From: Elysia crispata
Lineage: Eukaryota > Mollusca > Gastropoda > Plakobranchidae
Direction of reading: 5' to 3'
NCBI GenBank assembly: GCA_033675545.1
Contig: JAWDGP010004725.1
Coordinates: 124,001-188,000, forward strand
Length of the DNA: 64,000 bases
The notes below the pieces were generated by a model. It was not told where the DNA came from. It worked only from the letters and a program-made list of their open reading frames with translations, and did no database searches. Made by a program: the position numbers and the translations under genes. Below are positions 13,863 through 28,535 of the stretch, one piece after another (position 1 is the stretch's first letter; every line of letters starts with the position of its first letter).

Positions 13863-14597
13863 TTTGGCAATTTTTATCAAGGTCGATTAAATTGAATTAG
13901 TCAAATCGTTTACTACAAATGGGTTTACGTAAGGCACAAATATTATAAGATCATTTGAAGAGTCAATAGCGACTTTTTTCTTAAACATTTTATTGCATGT
14001 TTGTTTATTAGTTTGCTAAGTCAGTTAGACATTGAAAAATAGCTTTGAACTCATTTGCCTCCACTAAGTCAAAATCGGTCTCCACCGGGTGTAGTTAAGT
14101 AGGTCGAGGCTTTCTCAAAGAAAAGAATTTTCGCTTACAGATTTTGTAACCTTAAGAAAATCGAGTAAATTTTAGAAAAAAAAATCATCTGTACTTGGCT
14201 AAAAATGATCCTGTAATTCAAACACTTTTTAAATGATAAGCATCTAGATCTGTTTATTTGTCTTTTCAAAGTTGTGTATGAGCCCCTTGCGTCCCACTGA
14301 GGACACAGATGTCTCGACTGAGCAAATACGTCACCTCTTCTGCCCTTTCGTTTTTTCTGTCTCTAAGGTCGTCCACCTTCTTAATTTTGATCACAACAAA
14401 CTTCCTTTCCATGACAACAAGCTACCTGCATTTTGTCCTGTTCCATATATTTATAAGCTTTCTCATATAGACTGGGCCTTAGCAGATTACTAAAACCATT
14501 TTGTTTCATTATCATATATTTTTTTTTTAATCGCTTAAATAACATGAGACATCCGGTCCACAAAGATACTCTATAACCGTTTTAAAATACTGTACTC

Positions 14598-14598
<1 letters not shown>
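13863..14598. other. Intergenic, no supported gene
   Basis: 14272-14493 is open for 73 codons and is GC-richer than its surroundings, but I see no family motif and no splice context. Confidence 0.3.

Positions 14599-14632
<34 letters not shown>
14599..14632. repeat. Poly-A run of 34
   Basis: An uninterrupted run of 34 A. It could be a retroposon tail, but no flanking target duplication was found, so it is listed only as a homopolymer. Confidence 0.9.
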
Positions 14633-14634
<2 letters not shown>

Positions 14635-15862
14635 ATGCGTCTGAATAGATGTCCGTTCTTTTCATACATATTTAGACCTAGTTAGATATATATCTAGATC
14701 TAGATCCAGTGCGCCTGATTAAAACGCCCGCAGCAGTGATTATTAAGCTTTCCTCTTGGAAAAGCTAGTGCTGAATCTAAAGTTTTACAAAGTATCTTTT
14801 TAAAACTCTTATGCAAAAATTATTTGGCGAAGCTAGTTCAATCAATGCCTAGCATTGCCGATGCATTAGCGGCATGATATCGTAGATCTACATCTAGCCT
14901 ATGACTGACCATTCACCTGATCTTCATATTGAAATTTTAAAGTCATGTAGTAGAAATAGAGCAGGTTTAACTGAAGAGCATACAAAGCCACACGTTTTGT
15001 TTTGTATTTTACATAAAGACAGAATATTTATAAACTAAATTGTATTTATATGATTTGACTCCAAGCCTTTTTTAACTTAAAAGGAATAGGGAAAGTATAA
15101 AACTTTCATTACATGATATAGGCATGAGAATCTGTTCAGTATCTCGAAAAATTTCGAAAAATAAGAAAAAACGAAAAAAACAAAACAAACAAACAAAAAA
15201 AAACAGCAAGCACCAAAACACACACACAATGGTCTCATTATTATGTAATTTAACCTTGTAGACAGTGACACTAAGCTTTTTTTCTTTTTTTTCTTTCTTT
15301 TTTTTCCAAACGTTATAAAATGTATATGTATGATGAAAATACAATGGTTATAAAGTTTTAGGAAACTTTTCAGTACAATATCATTCTATCAAAACAAGGG
15401 AGAGATAAAGTTTCCTTCTTTGACCCAAACAGTCATGTCGTCACCGGAAAATGCCGGGACATACCGGGGTGCTTGTCGTTGCTCATGTGTGATCCCAATT
15501 TTGTGCCTAACGGATAGTCAGCTAATAAAAATCAATTACTTATGTACTATCTTAATCCATTATTGATATTTTTTAAAGATCCTTTGAATTCTGCCCAAAA
15601 AGTGCCTTATGATGCATGACCTTGTGGGAATTCATAGCTGTCCATTTATTTAAACCTAAGCTACATAATAATGAAGGTTGAAAAGGATTTGTAACATATA
15701 ATTGAATTTTACAAAACTAGCTAGTTTGTCTCTTTTCGTAAAATCCTAATCTCCTTAAGTGATAAAATGGTCAGTTTGCTGGGCACATTTTCGTCAATAA
15801 CTTTCATCAAATATTACTTGTCTCATTATCTTACGTTATTTTGTAGCAAAAAAACTGTACCT
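14633..15862. other. Intergenic, nothing recognised
   Basis: AT-rich sequence with a cluster of AGATCTAGAT-type palindromic words at 14690-14710 and 14885. No gene supported. Confidence 0.35.
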
Positions 15863-16147
15863 AAGTGACATATTGTAACTACATGACTGTCATCTAGCAG
15901 TAGGGATTGCGACTTCCAGATTGTATCTACTAAACCAAAGTGACATATTGTAACTACATGACTGTCATCTAGCAGTAGGGATTGCGACTTCCAGATTGTA
16001 TCTACTAAACCAAAGTGACATATTGTAACTACATGACTGTCATCTAGCAGTAGGGATTGCGACTTCCAGATTGTATCTACTAAACCAAAGTGACATATTG
16101 TAACTACATGACTGTCATCTAGCAGTAGGGATTGCGACTTCCAGATT
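15863..16147. repeat. 75-bp minisatellite, 3.8 identical copies
   Basis: Copies begin at 15863, 15938, 16013 and 16088 with a period of exactly 75 bp. The last copy stops at 16147. I see no differences between the aligned copies. Because 75 is a multiple of 3, the minus strand stays open (108 codons, 15826-16152) as a repeated 25-residue peptide. That follows from the period and is not evidence of coding. Confidence 0.97.
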
Positions 16148-17048
<901 letters not shown>

Positions 17049-17462
17049 TTTAAGTGGAAAAAAAATACAAATGTAATAAGATAAGAATGCGGTTTTTATT
17101 GTTTGTTTATTTATTTATTTTTTGTTACCGTTGTTTTTCATTTTTGATAGATGATAGATGGGCAGAAAGTTGAATAAATTAATATTTTATAAATAATTTA
17201 AGAAAGATGGATCGATGGATAGATACCAACCTAAAGTATACACACACACGCCCAAAGTCTTGGCTAATATTATGGGGTGGGTGCGAAGAGAAAAGTTTGT
17301 TTGATCATGGACATAGCCCTAGTAATTATTATAGTAAGGTCTGTAGGATTTTTAAAACATGTTCAACTAAAACAGCACGCACGTTCTGAACTAGCATTAA
17401 AAGACAAGATTAATTCCAGGGCGTATCTTTTAATTATCATTCAGATAGAGAAGGTTGTGTTC

Positions 17463-17511
17463 GTCGATACAAAAAAAAAAAAAAATAAATAAAACGCTTT
17501 TTTGTATCGAC
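17463..17511. repeat. Perfect inverted repeat, 14-bp arms
   Basis: GTCGATACAAAAAA at 17463-17476 pairs with TTTTTTGTATCGAC at 17498-17511 across an A-rich loop. It could be a miniature hairpin element remnant; no target duplication was identified. Confidence 0.8.
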
Positions 17512-17764
17512 ACACTTATTAGTAATGTGTTTGCTGCGATCTTCGGTTCCAAACTTTGATCAAGATAGCGCACGAAAAAGACAGTGCTATCGGAAGAATA
17601 GGGCATTTTCTTCTGCTTAAGATTTCGTCCCAAATTAGTTTTGCTCTTTATCTTTTTAGGTCACACAGAATGAAAAAAAAATGTTTTAATACAAGCAGCT
17701 TTACTTTTACATGCAATTTTTTTAAAAAATTTCTTCTTTTTTTTTAAAGACAAAGAAAATCCGT

Positions 17765-17851
17765 ATTACTACTACTACTACTACCATTACTATTACTAAT
17801 ATTACTTCTACAGTACAATGCTGCTTCCATGGGTCTAGTGTGAAAGAAATG
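17765..17851 (+). repeat. Dispersed microsatellite-bearing repeat, copy A
   Basis: A short (ACT)n stretch is followed by a unique flank of about 70 bp ending GGGTCTAGTGTGAAAGAAAT. Nearly the same flank occurs beside the large array at 20215-20284, with about four differences, and similarity stops at the same base in both. Confidence 0.8.
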
Positions 17852-18597
17852 GTTTATTTAAATACTAGAATCAATTGCCGCCGACACTTCACTGAAGACA
17901 CTTCAGTCTGGGGTGATCTGCTGTCTATTATGATTCTATTTTTATTTCAAACTTTACTTCTCGTCTTGTCTCTCTCTTTTCTCGTGTTTTGTGTGCGGGC
18001 GTGCATTGTTATGCTGAATAACAGGATCGTCAGTTTCAGGGCGAACTCGATCAACTCTTGCTTTCAACATACTGCTCTGGATTAACTGTTCTTCCTTAGT
18101 CTATTGTTTCCAAATGAATTATTCTATTCCATTCCCAAAACACTTTTCCTGCCGGGGACAAAAGCTGAAACTTCCTGGAATAAAGGAAACTCTTATATCT
18201 ATGCTCCACAGAAATTCTTCCAACCCGTATACAATCAAGATGTGTCCTCAGAGATTTTTTTTTTTTAATCATAAAGAGTATACAAGGGTCCTGATTTTGA
18301 AAATAATGCCGATTAAGGAGCTTGTGTGCTTCAGATCGGATGATTATTATAGCGGCCGCATGCACAGAATCAAATATGTGCGCAAAAAGTGTGCAATTTG
18401 TTGTTCATATCCCAAGCTTTGTTTGATATATCATAATGAATGTCTGATCAAAGTATATAAAAGTTATGGATAAAACAGGCATAAATTTAAAAAAAATAAG
18501 TTTAAATACACAAGATTCGCCTTTTTTTGTTAATAATTTTTCTTTTTACCCCTCATGTTAGCGGTAGTGACTTATAGAAATATGTGTGTATATATAA

Positions 18598-18602
<5 letters not shown>
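17852..18602. other. Intergenic, no supported gene
   Basis: A 119-codon open stretch at 18114-18473 ends in a Cys-containing segment (KKCAICCSYPKLCL). It was considered as a piggyBac-like tail and not accepted. Confidence 0.3.

Positions 18603-18648
<46 letters not shown>
18603..18648. repeat. (TA)n(TG)n microsatellite
   Basis: About 15 TA units followed by about 8 TG units. Confidence 0.95.
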
Positions 18649-20284
<1,636 letters not shown>

Positions 20285-22539
20285 AAATCAAATATGACTA
20301 TGTTTTTTGTGGAAGAATATAGACAAAAATGTTCCTTTACTATAATAATTTTATGTGCCCTTTGGGGACTATATTATATCTGGTATCAGTTACGGTTAAA
20401 TAAGAAAAGTTTCAGGGAGAAATTCCATTGGAAATTGTGAAAAAAATGCTTAATTTTATATGATGGCAATAATCAAGTGCAGAGTGATTTGTGTTTTGTC
20501 TGTATTAGCCTGTAAGAAGGGCAAAGATCTATGCTTAATTTTGACATGCCCGTGTTGTTAACGAATTTTCACCTCCTTTTTTCAAGGAAGTAAAGGTCAA
20601 GATTTTTATCCATTACAGATTAATTATCGCAGTCCATCTGCGCCATTGTAAAAAATAGGGGAACAAAGTTACGTTTCCCATTTTTATTATACCACTCAGG
20701 TAGATGCTTGATAAGATTCACCTTCTGAAACAGCTTTTATTTTTAAAGATTTTTAACAATTCTTTTATGATGAAGACCGTAATCTGTAGGGGTTAACTCG
20801 AGGCTGTAAGGAGGAAATCGATACTGACCGGTTTGGAAGTCATTGTAGATTCCAGAGAGGAACGGAAAGCTCAAATACCTATCAACATGGACACTAACCG
20901 CGAATCTCAGGAGTAATAATCGTCCGATTCTGTACAAAGTTAAACCACAGCAACCCTGCACTTTAATCAAAAGCTTGATTCATTTCAAAACCTGAGAAGA
21001 TCGTTCTGATTTTAAAAGATGCCTAAATTTCAGAGGAAAGTCTTTTAAAAGATAAGGTGCTAGGATTTTTTTTTAAATTTTCATTCTTCCGCCTTTTTCT
21101 TGTCTACTTTATTAAAGTTTTGGCCAGGTGGAGGAGGGAGAGGGGTGTGTATGTGTGTGTGGGGATGGGGGGAGGTCTATCTATTTATAGTATTTCATTG
21201 GTCATTGCAATACTTACATCAGATTTTAATTTGCTGGAAATGTCTCTTATACCATTCTTCTCATACTGATAATAATCTGAATGTGTTAAAACAATTATTT
21301 GCTTAGTTTATTATCTTTATCCCTTGTCCTATAAATTGTTACCGTTTTCATTTGGAGTAATATAACGTCTGATTTACACTTCACTTGTCTAGTTATTTGC
21401 AAATTGGCAAAAGCAACAGTGTAAAACAAAATAAATTTCAATACCATGCAAAACGCCATGGATTAAGAAATTGCATCAATCAACTGTCCATAGCTAATAA
21501 AAGTAGTGGAGCATCAGCAGCAAACTTTTTTAAATACCACATCCTCCGAAAATTATTGTCAGCTGTTTTAATTTTGAGAAACTATTGTTCAATCTTTGTG
21601 CTCGGAATATTCAGTTTTGCTTGAAATTTAATGTGGGCTCTAGCTTTAATTACAATTAAGAATTTTCTATTTTTATATAACATAACTCTTGAGTTTGGTT
21701 TTTGCGATACATGGTTTATTTAGTTGATTCTATTATGGTCACGATAGTACGGTATGGTTAAAATTAAAAGATGCAGGACCACCGTAAAATCAGTGCTTTC
21801 TTTCATATAACATAAATAATTCGAAGAAATGTAACTCACATGACCGTTTGATAGAGATGAACTTCAATACATAATATTCTTCAGATTTACGAAAAGTTAC
21901 TTCACAACCCGTAATCAATATATATATCTTGAATCAAGCAGAGTAATATGGAATCTATGGTTAACAGTTCGTGTCTCTGGGACTATATGGCAATGCAGAA
22001 TCAATAGTGACATTTTTTATTTGAAGGAATCACAGCTTTCCACTTTCTTTAAACAAAATTAGAATTGGGATACACTTTACACAGTTGTAGAAAATCTATC
22101 CTCAATGATTTCTTAGATCTCTCGACTGGAAGTTAATTTACAGTAAGATTTATGCTATCTCTCCTAGGAGGAATATTCTACACAGTTTAGAACTCAAAGC
22201 TACCAAAGAGCTATTTCTGTGATAAGTCTCCTCTTTTTCTAAATCTGCCTGTCTTCTTCGAGAGTTATAGGTCCACTGACTAAGTTTTCCGTCTCAACTT
22301 TTCATGACGACTATTGATTACTTTCTCACTCAGCTTAGCTCGCATATGTTTAGCTGCTGCCTCACAACAAACATACAATGAAGCAGTGGTCAGTCGTAAT
22401 ATGACTTCGGTTTAGAATTCAAATAAGTATCTATTTCAATAGATTATATGATCAAAATACAATCTATAAGATCGTTATGTATAGATGACTAATGACGTAT
22501 GCTGGCCGTGACAACGTTAGTGCTGTTGGCGTTGCTTTT
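20285..22539. other. Intergenic, nothing recognised
   Basis: More than 2 kb of AT-rich sequence. Several 70-80 codon open frames have no motif and no consistent splice sites. Confidence 0.35.
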
Positions 22540-22594
22540 GGTTTGTGGAGATGTTGCTAAGTCCTTAACAATATTTCAATTTTAATAAAGGCGA

Positions 22595-22725
22595 TATAGT
22601 AACTGTGGCACTAGAGTGCGCTCCTTGGTATTCGTAAGGACCTTATTGCTTTGCAGATTCCAGCCCCAGGCCGTCGATTGGGGAGTTTAGGGTTTCATCT
22701 TTTTAGTTCCACTGTGTAATTTCGT
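22595..22725 (+). mobile_element. Degenerate tRNA-derived SINE-like block upstream of copy 1
   Basis: It aligns with the better preserved block at 30500-30640: shared TGGTATTCGTAAGGACCTT-like segment, a B-box-like GATTCCAGCCCC and an AGTTCCACTGTGT end. The A and B boxes are weak here. It sits at the corresponding place in the duplicated unit, so it probably pre-dates the duplication. Confidence 0.4.
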
Positions 22726-23339
22726 CAACTTTTGCTGTGCGACTCTTAAATCTAGATAATTGTATAAACTGAAGTCATAATAAACAATTTTGAAGGCACA
22801 GAGTGTTTCGGTTATCCTTTTAGAATGAGAAACAGAGGGGATATGATAGGAATAATCAGGCCAATGGCGGTCGTTTTGGGGACTAATAAAAATTCAATCC
22901 ATTTTGTAGCAGCATGGAGACGGATCTGAGAGAGGCCACAGTGGTAAGTCGTCATAAAATATAAAATTTTGTTACATTTAGAGAATGACTTTTTTGTTCC
23001 TCCGAAATGTTGGAAATTCATTTTAACACAAAACTTTCTTCAAAAAACACAAAAGCTTATGCAAGCTTTAAAAATACCTTTTTGAAACTTACATAAACTT
23101 TTTGGAAATTTCGAAATTTCTTCTTTTACGCCGTTTAAAAGATATGAAAGCATAGACTAGATAACCTACTTATGAAAAAAATGTCCAGATTTTAGACCAC
23201 GAACGTCCTTTTTTTAAAAATTTAAGATTCTGGCACGCTTTTTTTTACTTTGAGTTTTTAATGTTTTGGATGCTTTTTGTTCGCAGAAATTATTAGATAT
23301 AATATTAATCTTTGTAGCACGCGTTTTAAAACAAATGAA

Positions 23340-23497
23340 AAAAAAAAAGAACCTATAAGTGTCTTTCGCAGTCCACACTGATCTAAAGATAACTTTGTGC
23401 TTGTGAATAAATAGCCCTGACATGTTGCGAACATTCAATCAAGATACTCTCGCTGTTTTAATATTAATCTTCTGTCGGAAGAAACGAATACATCACC
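23340..23497 (+). promoter_or_regulatory. Putative lipocalin copy 1 promoter
   Basis: The stretch before the ATG is strongly conserved with 31540-31691. It includes CCACACTGATCTAAAGATAA and AATAAATAGCCCTGA near 23406-23420, which could act as a TATA-type box about 90 bp before the ATG. The transcription start is inferred. Confidence 0.4.
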
Positions 23498-25266
23498 ATG
23501 CAGATTTTAGCCTCGGCTGTTGTGGTGGCGCTAGGTCTAGGGTTGGCTACAGCTGCGACCGTCCAAGGCCCGTGTCCATCTGTAACCAGCCAGTCTACTC
23601 TGGATGCAGACAGGGTGAGATGCTTAAAAGCATTTTGTTACAAATAACATTTGATCTGTCGCAATTTTTTAAAACTATGTTTATAGTAATTATTGGCATC
23701 AAACATGGAATGCTTGTGTTTACATCTTATACCAATGACTTAACTATTCTGTGAATTCTTCTGTTTTACTCAAAGACTGGCATGCTAATAAAATGCTTCA
23801 AAATTATATATAAAAAGAAGGAAATGGGTGAATCGTGAGGAAGAAAAAAGAACTAGACAAATACAGAGATAAGTACATATAGAGGCAGAGAGGAAGTGGA
23901 ATTTAAAATATATATTATATTAAAGCGAATGTGCCATTATACCTGGCCGTCCCAAAGTGGATCAGTGGCCCTATATAGCTGTACCGACTTCTTGAAACAC
24001 TTCAAGATAGGACCATTTGGATTTGTTCACATGGAATTCAGAGATTAGGATGATTTTGCAAAATTGTTTTATTGCTTTTAAAGCAGAGAACTAAATTAGT
24101 TTACTTCAATTTACACAGTCAAGTTTTTTAATATGAAATAATTATCTCCCTCACACACATTCACGAGAGGAAACTGCCATATCTTGAGATTTGTTTGAAA
24201 AAATACGCGATTATGAAGTTCACCTATCTTCGATAACTAGTCCTAATCTAAAGTTCTTTGAATTCACCCTCTTCCTTGTCTGTTAAAGTATGTTGGAAAA
24301 TGGTACGAGTTGAAGCGGTTCCCGAACAGAAATCAGGGGATGCTGAGCTGCACATCTGCCCTCTACACTCTGGAACCGGACAACACAGTTACTGTGATGA
24401 ACCAGGGTTACTTCCCCAACGGTACCAAGTGAGCACAATATATATTCTTGAAATAGGTGTTATACAAGTCTCTTTGTACATAAATGCAGACAGCAAATCT
24501 TCACCGCAAACTCACAACTATACAGTAATGCTCAGTGCAAAATATGATGAGTGCAAATCAAATAAAGTTGTTTTCCACTTGCGCCGGTGCGTTTGTTGAA
24601 TATTGAGTATTTGAAATCTGCATAGAATATCTATATAGCGTAATTTACTGTATCAAATATCTTCCCTGATAATTCCTACCACACAATCATAATGCTCTAT
24701 CGCTGCCCTGGTGCTTCCTAGCACAGGTGATAGAAGATTGAGCTAAGAACAAAAATGTTTCACGATTGAGGCTTGAGATAGATTATTCGGTACTGAGATT
24801 ATATTCTCATCTTACTACTTCTTCCTTTGGCTTGGAAGGAAAAACCAATTTCGTATGAGCACTTAAGGAAAACTTATCGAACGTTTAACTCTTAGAAGAA
24901 TCATAACAGGAAGCGATTGATGAAAACATAGAGAAATATTATTCGTTTTTGTACTCTGCACATTCAAGTTAGGAAATTTAGTATGGATAGGTTATAGATG
25001 AAAAATAATTTTAGGAAGATAGTATTTCATAGCAAAGATAGCATATTAATCTGTAATTACACACATTTCATTGCTTGTTAAAACAAAACTAATGGTGAGA
25101 AATAAATCTTCCTGATGATGCCTGTTTTATCTACAGAGACTCCATTGAAGGTACCGCCCAGGTTGTTGATGTATCTAAACCTGCTGAGCTTAGCGTTGAC
25201 TTTGGTTGTGAGTAAACTTCCAATTAGGATTATTAATTAGAATAATTTTTAAATGAATTTCAAAGG

Positions 25267-25319
<53 letters not shown>

Positions 25320-25450
25320 AGGATACCACATCGAGAGAACCATTGCATCTTAAACAGTTAAAACAATTTTGAGTGGTTTTGACCCACAAGCTCTGCAGAA
25401 CTCAAGGGCAACTTTGTATCATGTTCGTAGTGTGATGGGGTCTTAAGATT

Positions 25451-25503
<53 letters not shown>

Positions 25504-26099
25504 AAAATGGTGAGAGAGATAAATAATCATCGAGATAAACAGATAAAATTGGCGAAAGAAAGAATGAAGAGATAAGAACATAGATTAAATAAAGATAAAG
25601 AACGGGTTTAGGATAGAGAAGGAGGTAGAAAGGGAGCAACGGAGGCAAAAGGAAAATTGGAGATTGGGAGAAAGAGTAAGCGTTAAATCAAATATTAGAA
25701 CATCCGTTCGATAATTTGAAACATTGCGTTTCATGAGCTCAGCATATTATACAAAAGTTTTGCAAGTGCAAAGGCATAACGTTAATTTGAATGACTTTTA
25801 AGAAATTAAAGATTTAGACTTTCAAATAAGAAACGCTGCTTGAGGTTATTTGTATCTTTTAAAAGTTATTTAAGATAAGTTAAGATCTCAAATGAATCAA
25901 AACATATGAACATTAGCGAAGATGGCATAATTTTTCAATGGACGTGATGCCTTCTCGACAACAACTTCAAATAAAAGTTAAGGTCCGAAAAAATGCATCG
26001 ATGGCATGAAATTTCTCTGAGGTGACAATCTTTTATAAATGAAATAAATATTGCAGTTAAAATGCTCTTTTAACCATCTTTGTATTTTCTTAATCCCTC

Positions 26100-26177
<78 letters not shown>

Positions 26178-28531
26178 GTCTCTCTAGCTGTCTCTTTTTC
26201 TCCCTCACTTTATCTATCTATCTATCTATCCATCCGTCTGCCTGTCTCTCTCTCTCTGTGTCTCTGTCTCTTTCTCTCTCTCTCTCTATCTATCTCTGTG
26301 TCTCTCTCTGTGTCTCTGTCTCTTTCTCTCTCTCTCTTTGTCTCTCTATCTTTCTGTCTCTCTCTTTATCTCTCTGTCTTTCTCTGTCTTTCTCTTTCTC
26401 TTCCTCTCTCTCTCTCTCTCTCTCACTCTCTCTCTCTCTCACTCTTCACAAAGTAAAACCACATGTTTGTCACAATGTAGCGACATGTAGCTCTAATAGT
26501 CATTAATGCTCTTTGTGGGCATTGTTAATTTGATGAAAAAGAGAATTTAAATCCATTTATTTTATGAAAAGTGTGAAATCGCTTTTGCAGATAAATACTT
26601 GCTTAAGATTTCTGAAAAGATCAGACGCAAACAAATGCATCATAAGTAGCTTCGAGCAGACTGTAGCTTATTTCCAACCTGCATAGAATGATAACGTCAC
26701 GTCTTACAAGAGACCGCCGTGAATAGTTTCAAAGACTATGTTCTGACATAGAGCATATCAATCGTATTTCACTACAGAAAATATTTTTGAGAAAGTGATC
26801 AGGCTATCCGAGTTTCCTGTAGCAGATCATTGTTCCGATTCGCATTTGTCAAACACCCAAAAACAAAATAAGCAAACAAATTTAATGCCGACACAACCAT
26901 TCAGAAGTCAGTTTTGTTGTTATCAGAAATTGAAAAGAGAGTTTCGTTAAGTGAGAGAGTTGGGGGAAAGGGGTTGCTGTAGACTTTTGTTGAATGCTTA
27001 TAGTACTGTATTAAGCCATAAAACCTTTCTCCATTTAACTGTCTCTGCTAAATGGTTACTTAGCATCTTTGTAAGGGATGAGTTGTGTAGTATGAATATC
27101 TAGGTCTTTTTTTTTAGACTTAATTTTAAGTTCAAGAATTTACTCATCGTAGAGAAGATAAAATTAGGACAGTCCGTAAATGAAATAATCATTTACGGAC
27201 ATTTCATCATAATCGTAATTTCTCTAGAGCTAATGAGAGCCTACTGCTGGACTGTTTACATGTGAAATATGTCGAAATTTATACAGAAATAATTACATTT
27301 CATTTTTCTCTAATTATCTACTTTTGTTTAACTTTGGATTGCTTGCATTTATTTGTCTGATGTGAGGGAGCCAGAAAGTTCAGTCGGTGGAGCGTTGGAC
27401 TCGCAATCGAAGTTCTCATGTTCAAGTATAGGCTTGGACTCTTTTTTGTGGTGTCCGATCACATATAACCAGCCACACTCACAGGCTTGACGGGAATCTC
27501 TTAGTGGGACTGAAAAGTGCATTCAAATAATCAGATGCATTCCTCTGCTAAACGCAGGCTAACCACCAAGAAAGAAAGCGGTTGAGAAACAATCAGCATA
27601 TTCTGGTGAAAAGCCTAAATTCAAACTGTTAACCAGTCGGGCATTTCCTCATCCTATAAAAAAATCTGAACATAATTTATCGTTCATCAGATTTTACGAT
27701 AATTTGAGTCTTAATTAAGTGAAAATAGTTCCCTTCTGCGTAATATTTAACTTGTTATTGACGAATTTTTTTTTTAAATACGTCTTTAGCAATCATTTTC
27801 CTGCAGTTTGCACTTTCATTCACTCGAAATATTCGTTAACTCAAATTCTTTTAAAATAAGCATTCAATTAATGCGCCCCAGTCTATTTTTACATGATTGA
27901 TTATGGGCTGGAAAGAATGATAACTTGTTTATGGAAGTTGCACGCTATACAAGTGAAAACTAATTGATTTTAGCGCACTTAGTTGCTGTTGGCTCGTTGA
28001 GGTAATGCACCATTTGCGTGAATAGTGTTGTGACATGTCAGCTAGTTTTATAAGTTTTTTCGTACCATTTCTCTTAAACAACGAATTTAATTTCAGCTAT
28101 TTTATGTGCTTCAATCTTCTTCTTTTTTGTTATTTCACCTCTTCAGTTGGATGGCCAGCTGACAAGCCCAACTACTTCATCAGACAAACAGACTATGATA
28201 CCTACTCGGTTGTCTTCTCTTGTATGGAGTTCTCCAACGTCCATGTAGGTTAGTGAACTTTTTCTTTTCCAACCACACTCACCACAATACTAATACAGCT
28301 ATCCATTTAACACAATCATGGTCAGTATAGACAAACCATAGTAAGGTAGAGGATTGCCCGCTTTACATAGGAACTTTTTTCCTCTCTCCACACGTAGAGT
28401 ATGCATGGATCCTGACCAGAGAGAGGAACGCCGATATTGATGTGGATGCCCTGGAGCAGGATCTGGCTGACGCTGGTATCGATGTTGGAAATTTTGAAAC
28501 CGTCGACCAGGATGATTGTCCAGACAATTAA
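23498..28531 (+). CDS. Secreted lipocalin, apolipoprotein D type (copy 1, intact)
   Basis: Five exons (23498-23614, 24289-24428, 25137-25207, 28147-28248, 28398-28531) join in phase to 187 residues. Residues 1-19 form a signal peptide. The lipocalin motif G42-K43-W44-Y45-E46 opens the barrel, and TDYDTYSVVFSC (124-135) matches the second conserved region of apolipoprotein D-like lipocalins. ILTRER (148-153) supplies the third-motif arginine. Cysteines 26, 60, 135 and 184 match the four that form two disulfides in that family, and N83-G-T is an N-glycosylation site. Known family role: extracellular binding and carriage of small hydrophobic ligands; the ligand here is unknown. Introns are GT-AG. 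Intron 3 (about 2.9 kb) holds TA, GA and CT arrays and a SINE. AATAAA overlaps the stop codon. Confidence 0.92.
25269..25314. repeat. (AT)n microsatellite in lipocalin copy 1 intron 3
   Basis: About 23 AT units just after the point where copies 1 and 2 stop aligning. Confidence 0.95.
25451..25501. repeat. (GA)n microsatellite in intron 3
   Basis: About 25 GA units with one AAAG interruption; purine-rich decay continues to about 25680. Confidence 0.95.
26104..26447. repeat. Long (CT)n array with degenerate CTGT/CTAT extension
   Basis: Pure CT to about 26162, then about 280 bp of CT mixed with CTGT, CTAT and CTTT variants. Confidence 0.95.
27172..27200. repeat. Perfect hairpin, 11-bp arms and 7-nt loop
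   Basis: GTCCGTAAATG at 27172-27182 is the exact complement of CATTTACGGAC at 27190-27200. It lies in intron 3 of lipocalin copy 1, about 165 bp upstream of the SINE. Confidence 0.85.
27364..27600 (+). mobile_element. tRNA-derived SINE in lipocalin copy 1 intron 3
   Basis: The head is tRNA-like: an A-box GTTCAGTCGGTGGAGCG, an anticodon-arm-like TTGGACTCGCAATCGAA and a B-box-like TGTTCAAGTAT. Partial acceptor-stem complementarity exists between GAGCC and GGCTT. A non-tRNA body follows to about 27600. The tail segment CTGCTAAACGCA recurs at about 33651 in copy 2. It is too degenerate to be a working tRNA gene. Confidence 0.65.
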
Positions 28532-28535
28532 TAAA
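28530..28535 (+). promoter_or_regulatory. Poly(A) signal overlapping the lipocalin stop codon
   Basis: AATAAA starts on the last two bases of the TAA stop (28529-28531). If it is used, the 3' UTR is only about 15-30 nt. The same arrangement is present in copy 2. Confidence 0.5.

Noticed and set aside
14272-14632. Possible processed pseudogene ending in the 34-A run
   Set aside because: No recognisable parent protein and no target duplication around the poly-A.
15863-16147. CRISPR-like array
   Set aside because: The copies are contiguous 75-bp repeats without unique spacers, in a eukaryotic context.
18114-18473. 119-codon frame with a Cys-containing end, considered as a piggyBac-like zinc tail
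   Set aside because: Cysteine spacing does not match the family pattern and no DDD core or terminal repeats are nearby.
27364-27436. Functional tRNA gene
   Set aside because: The anticodon stem has a mismatch, the T-arm and acceptor stem are poor and a SINE body follows; it is a tRNA-derived SINE head.
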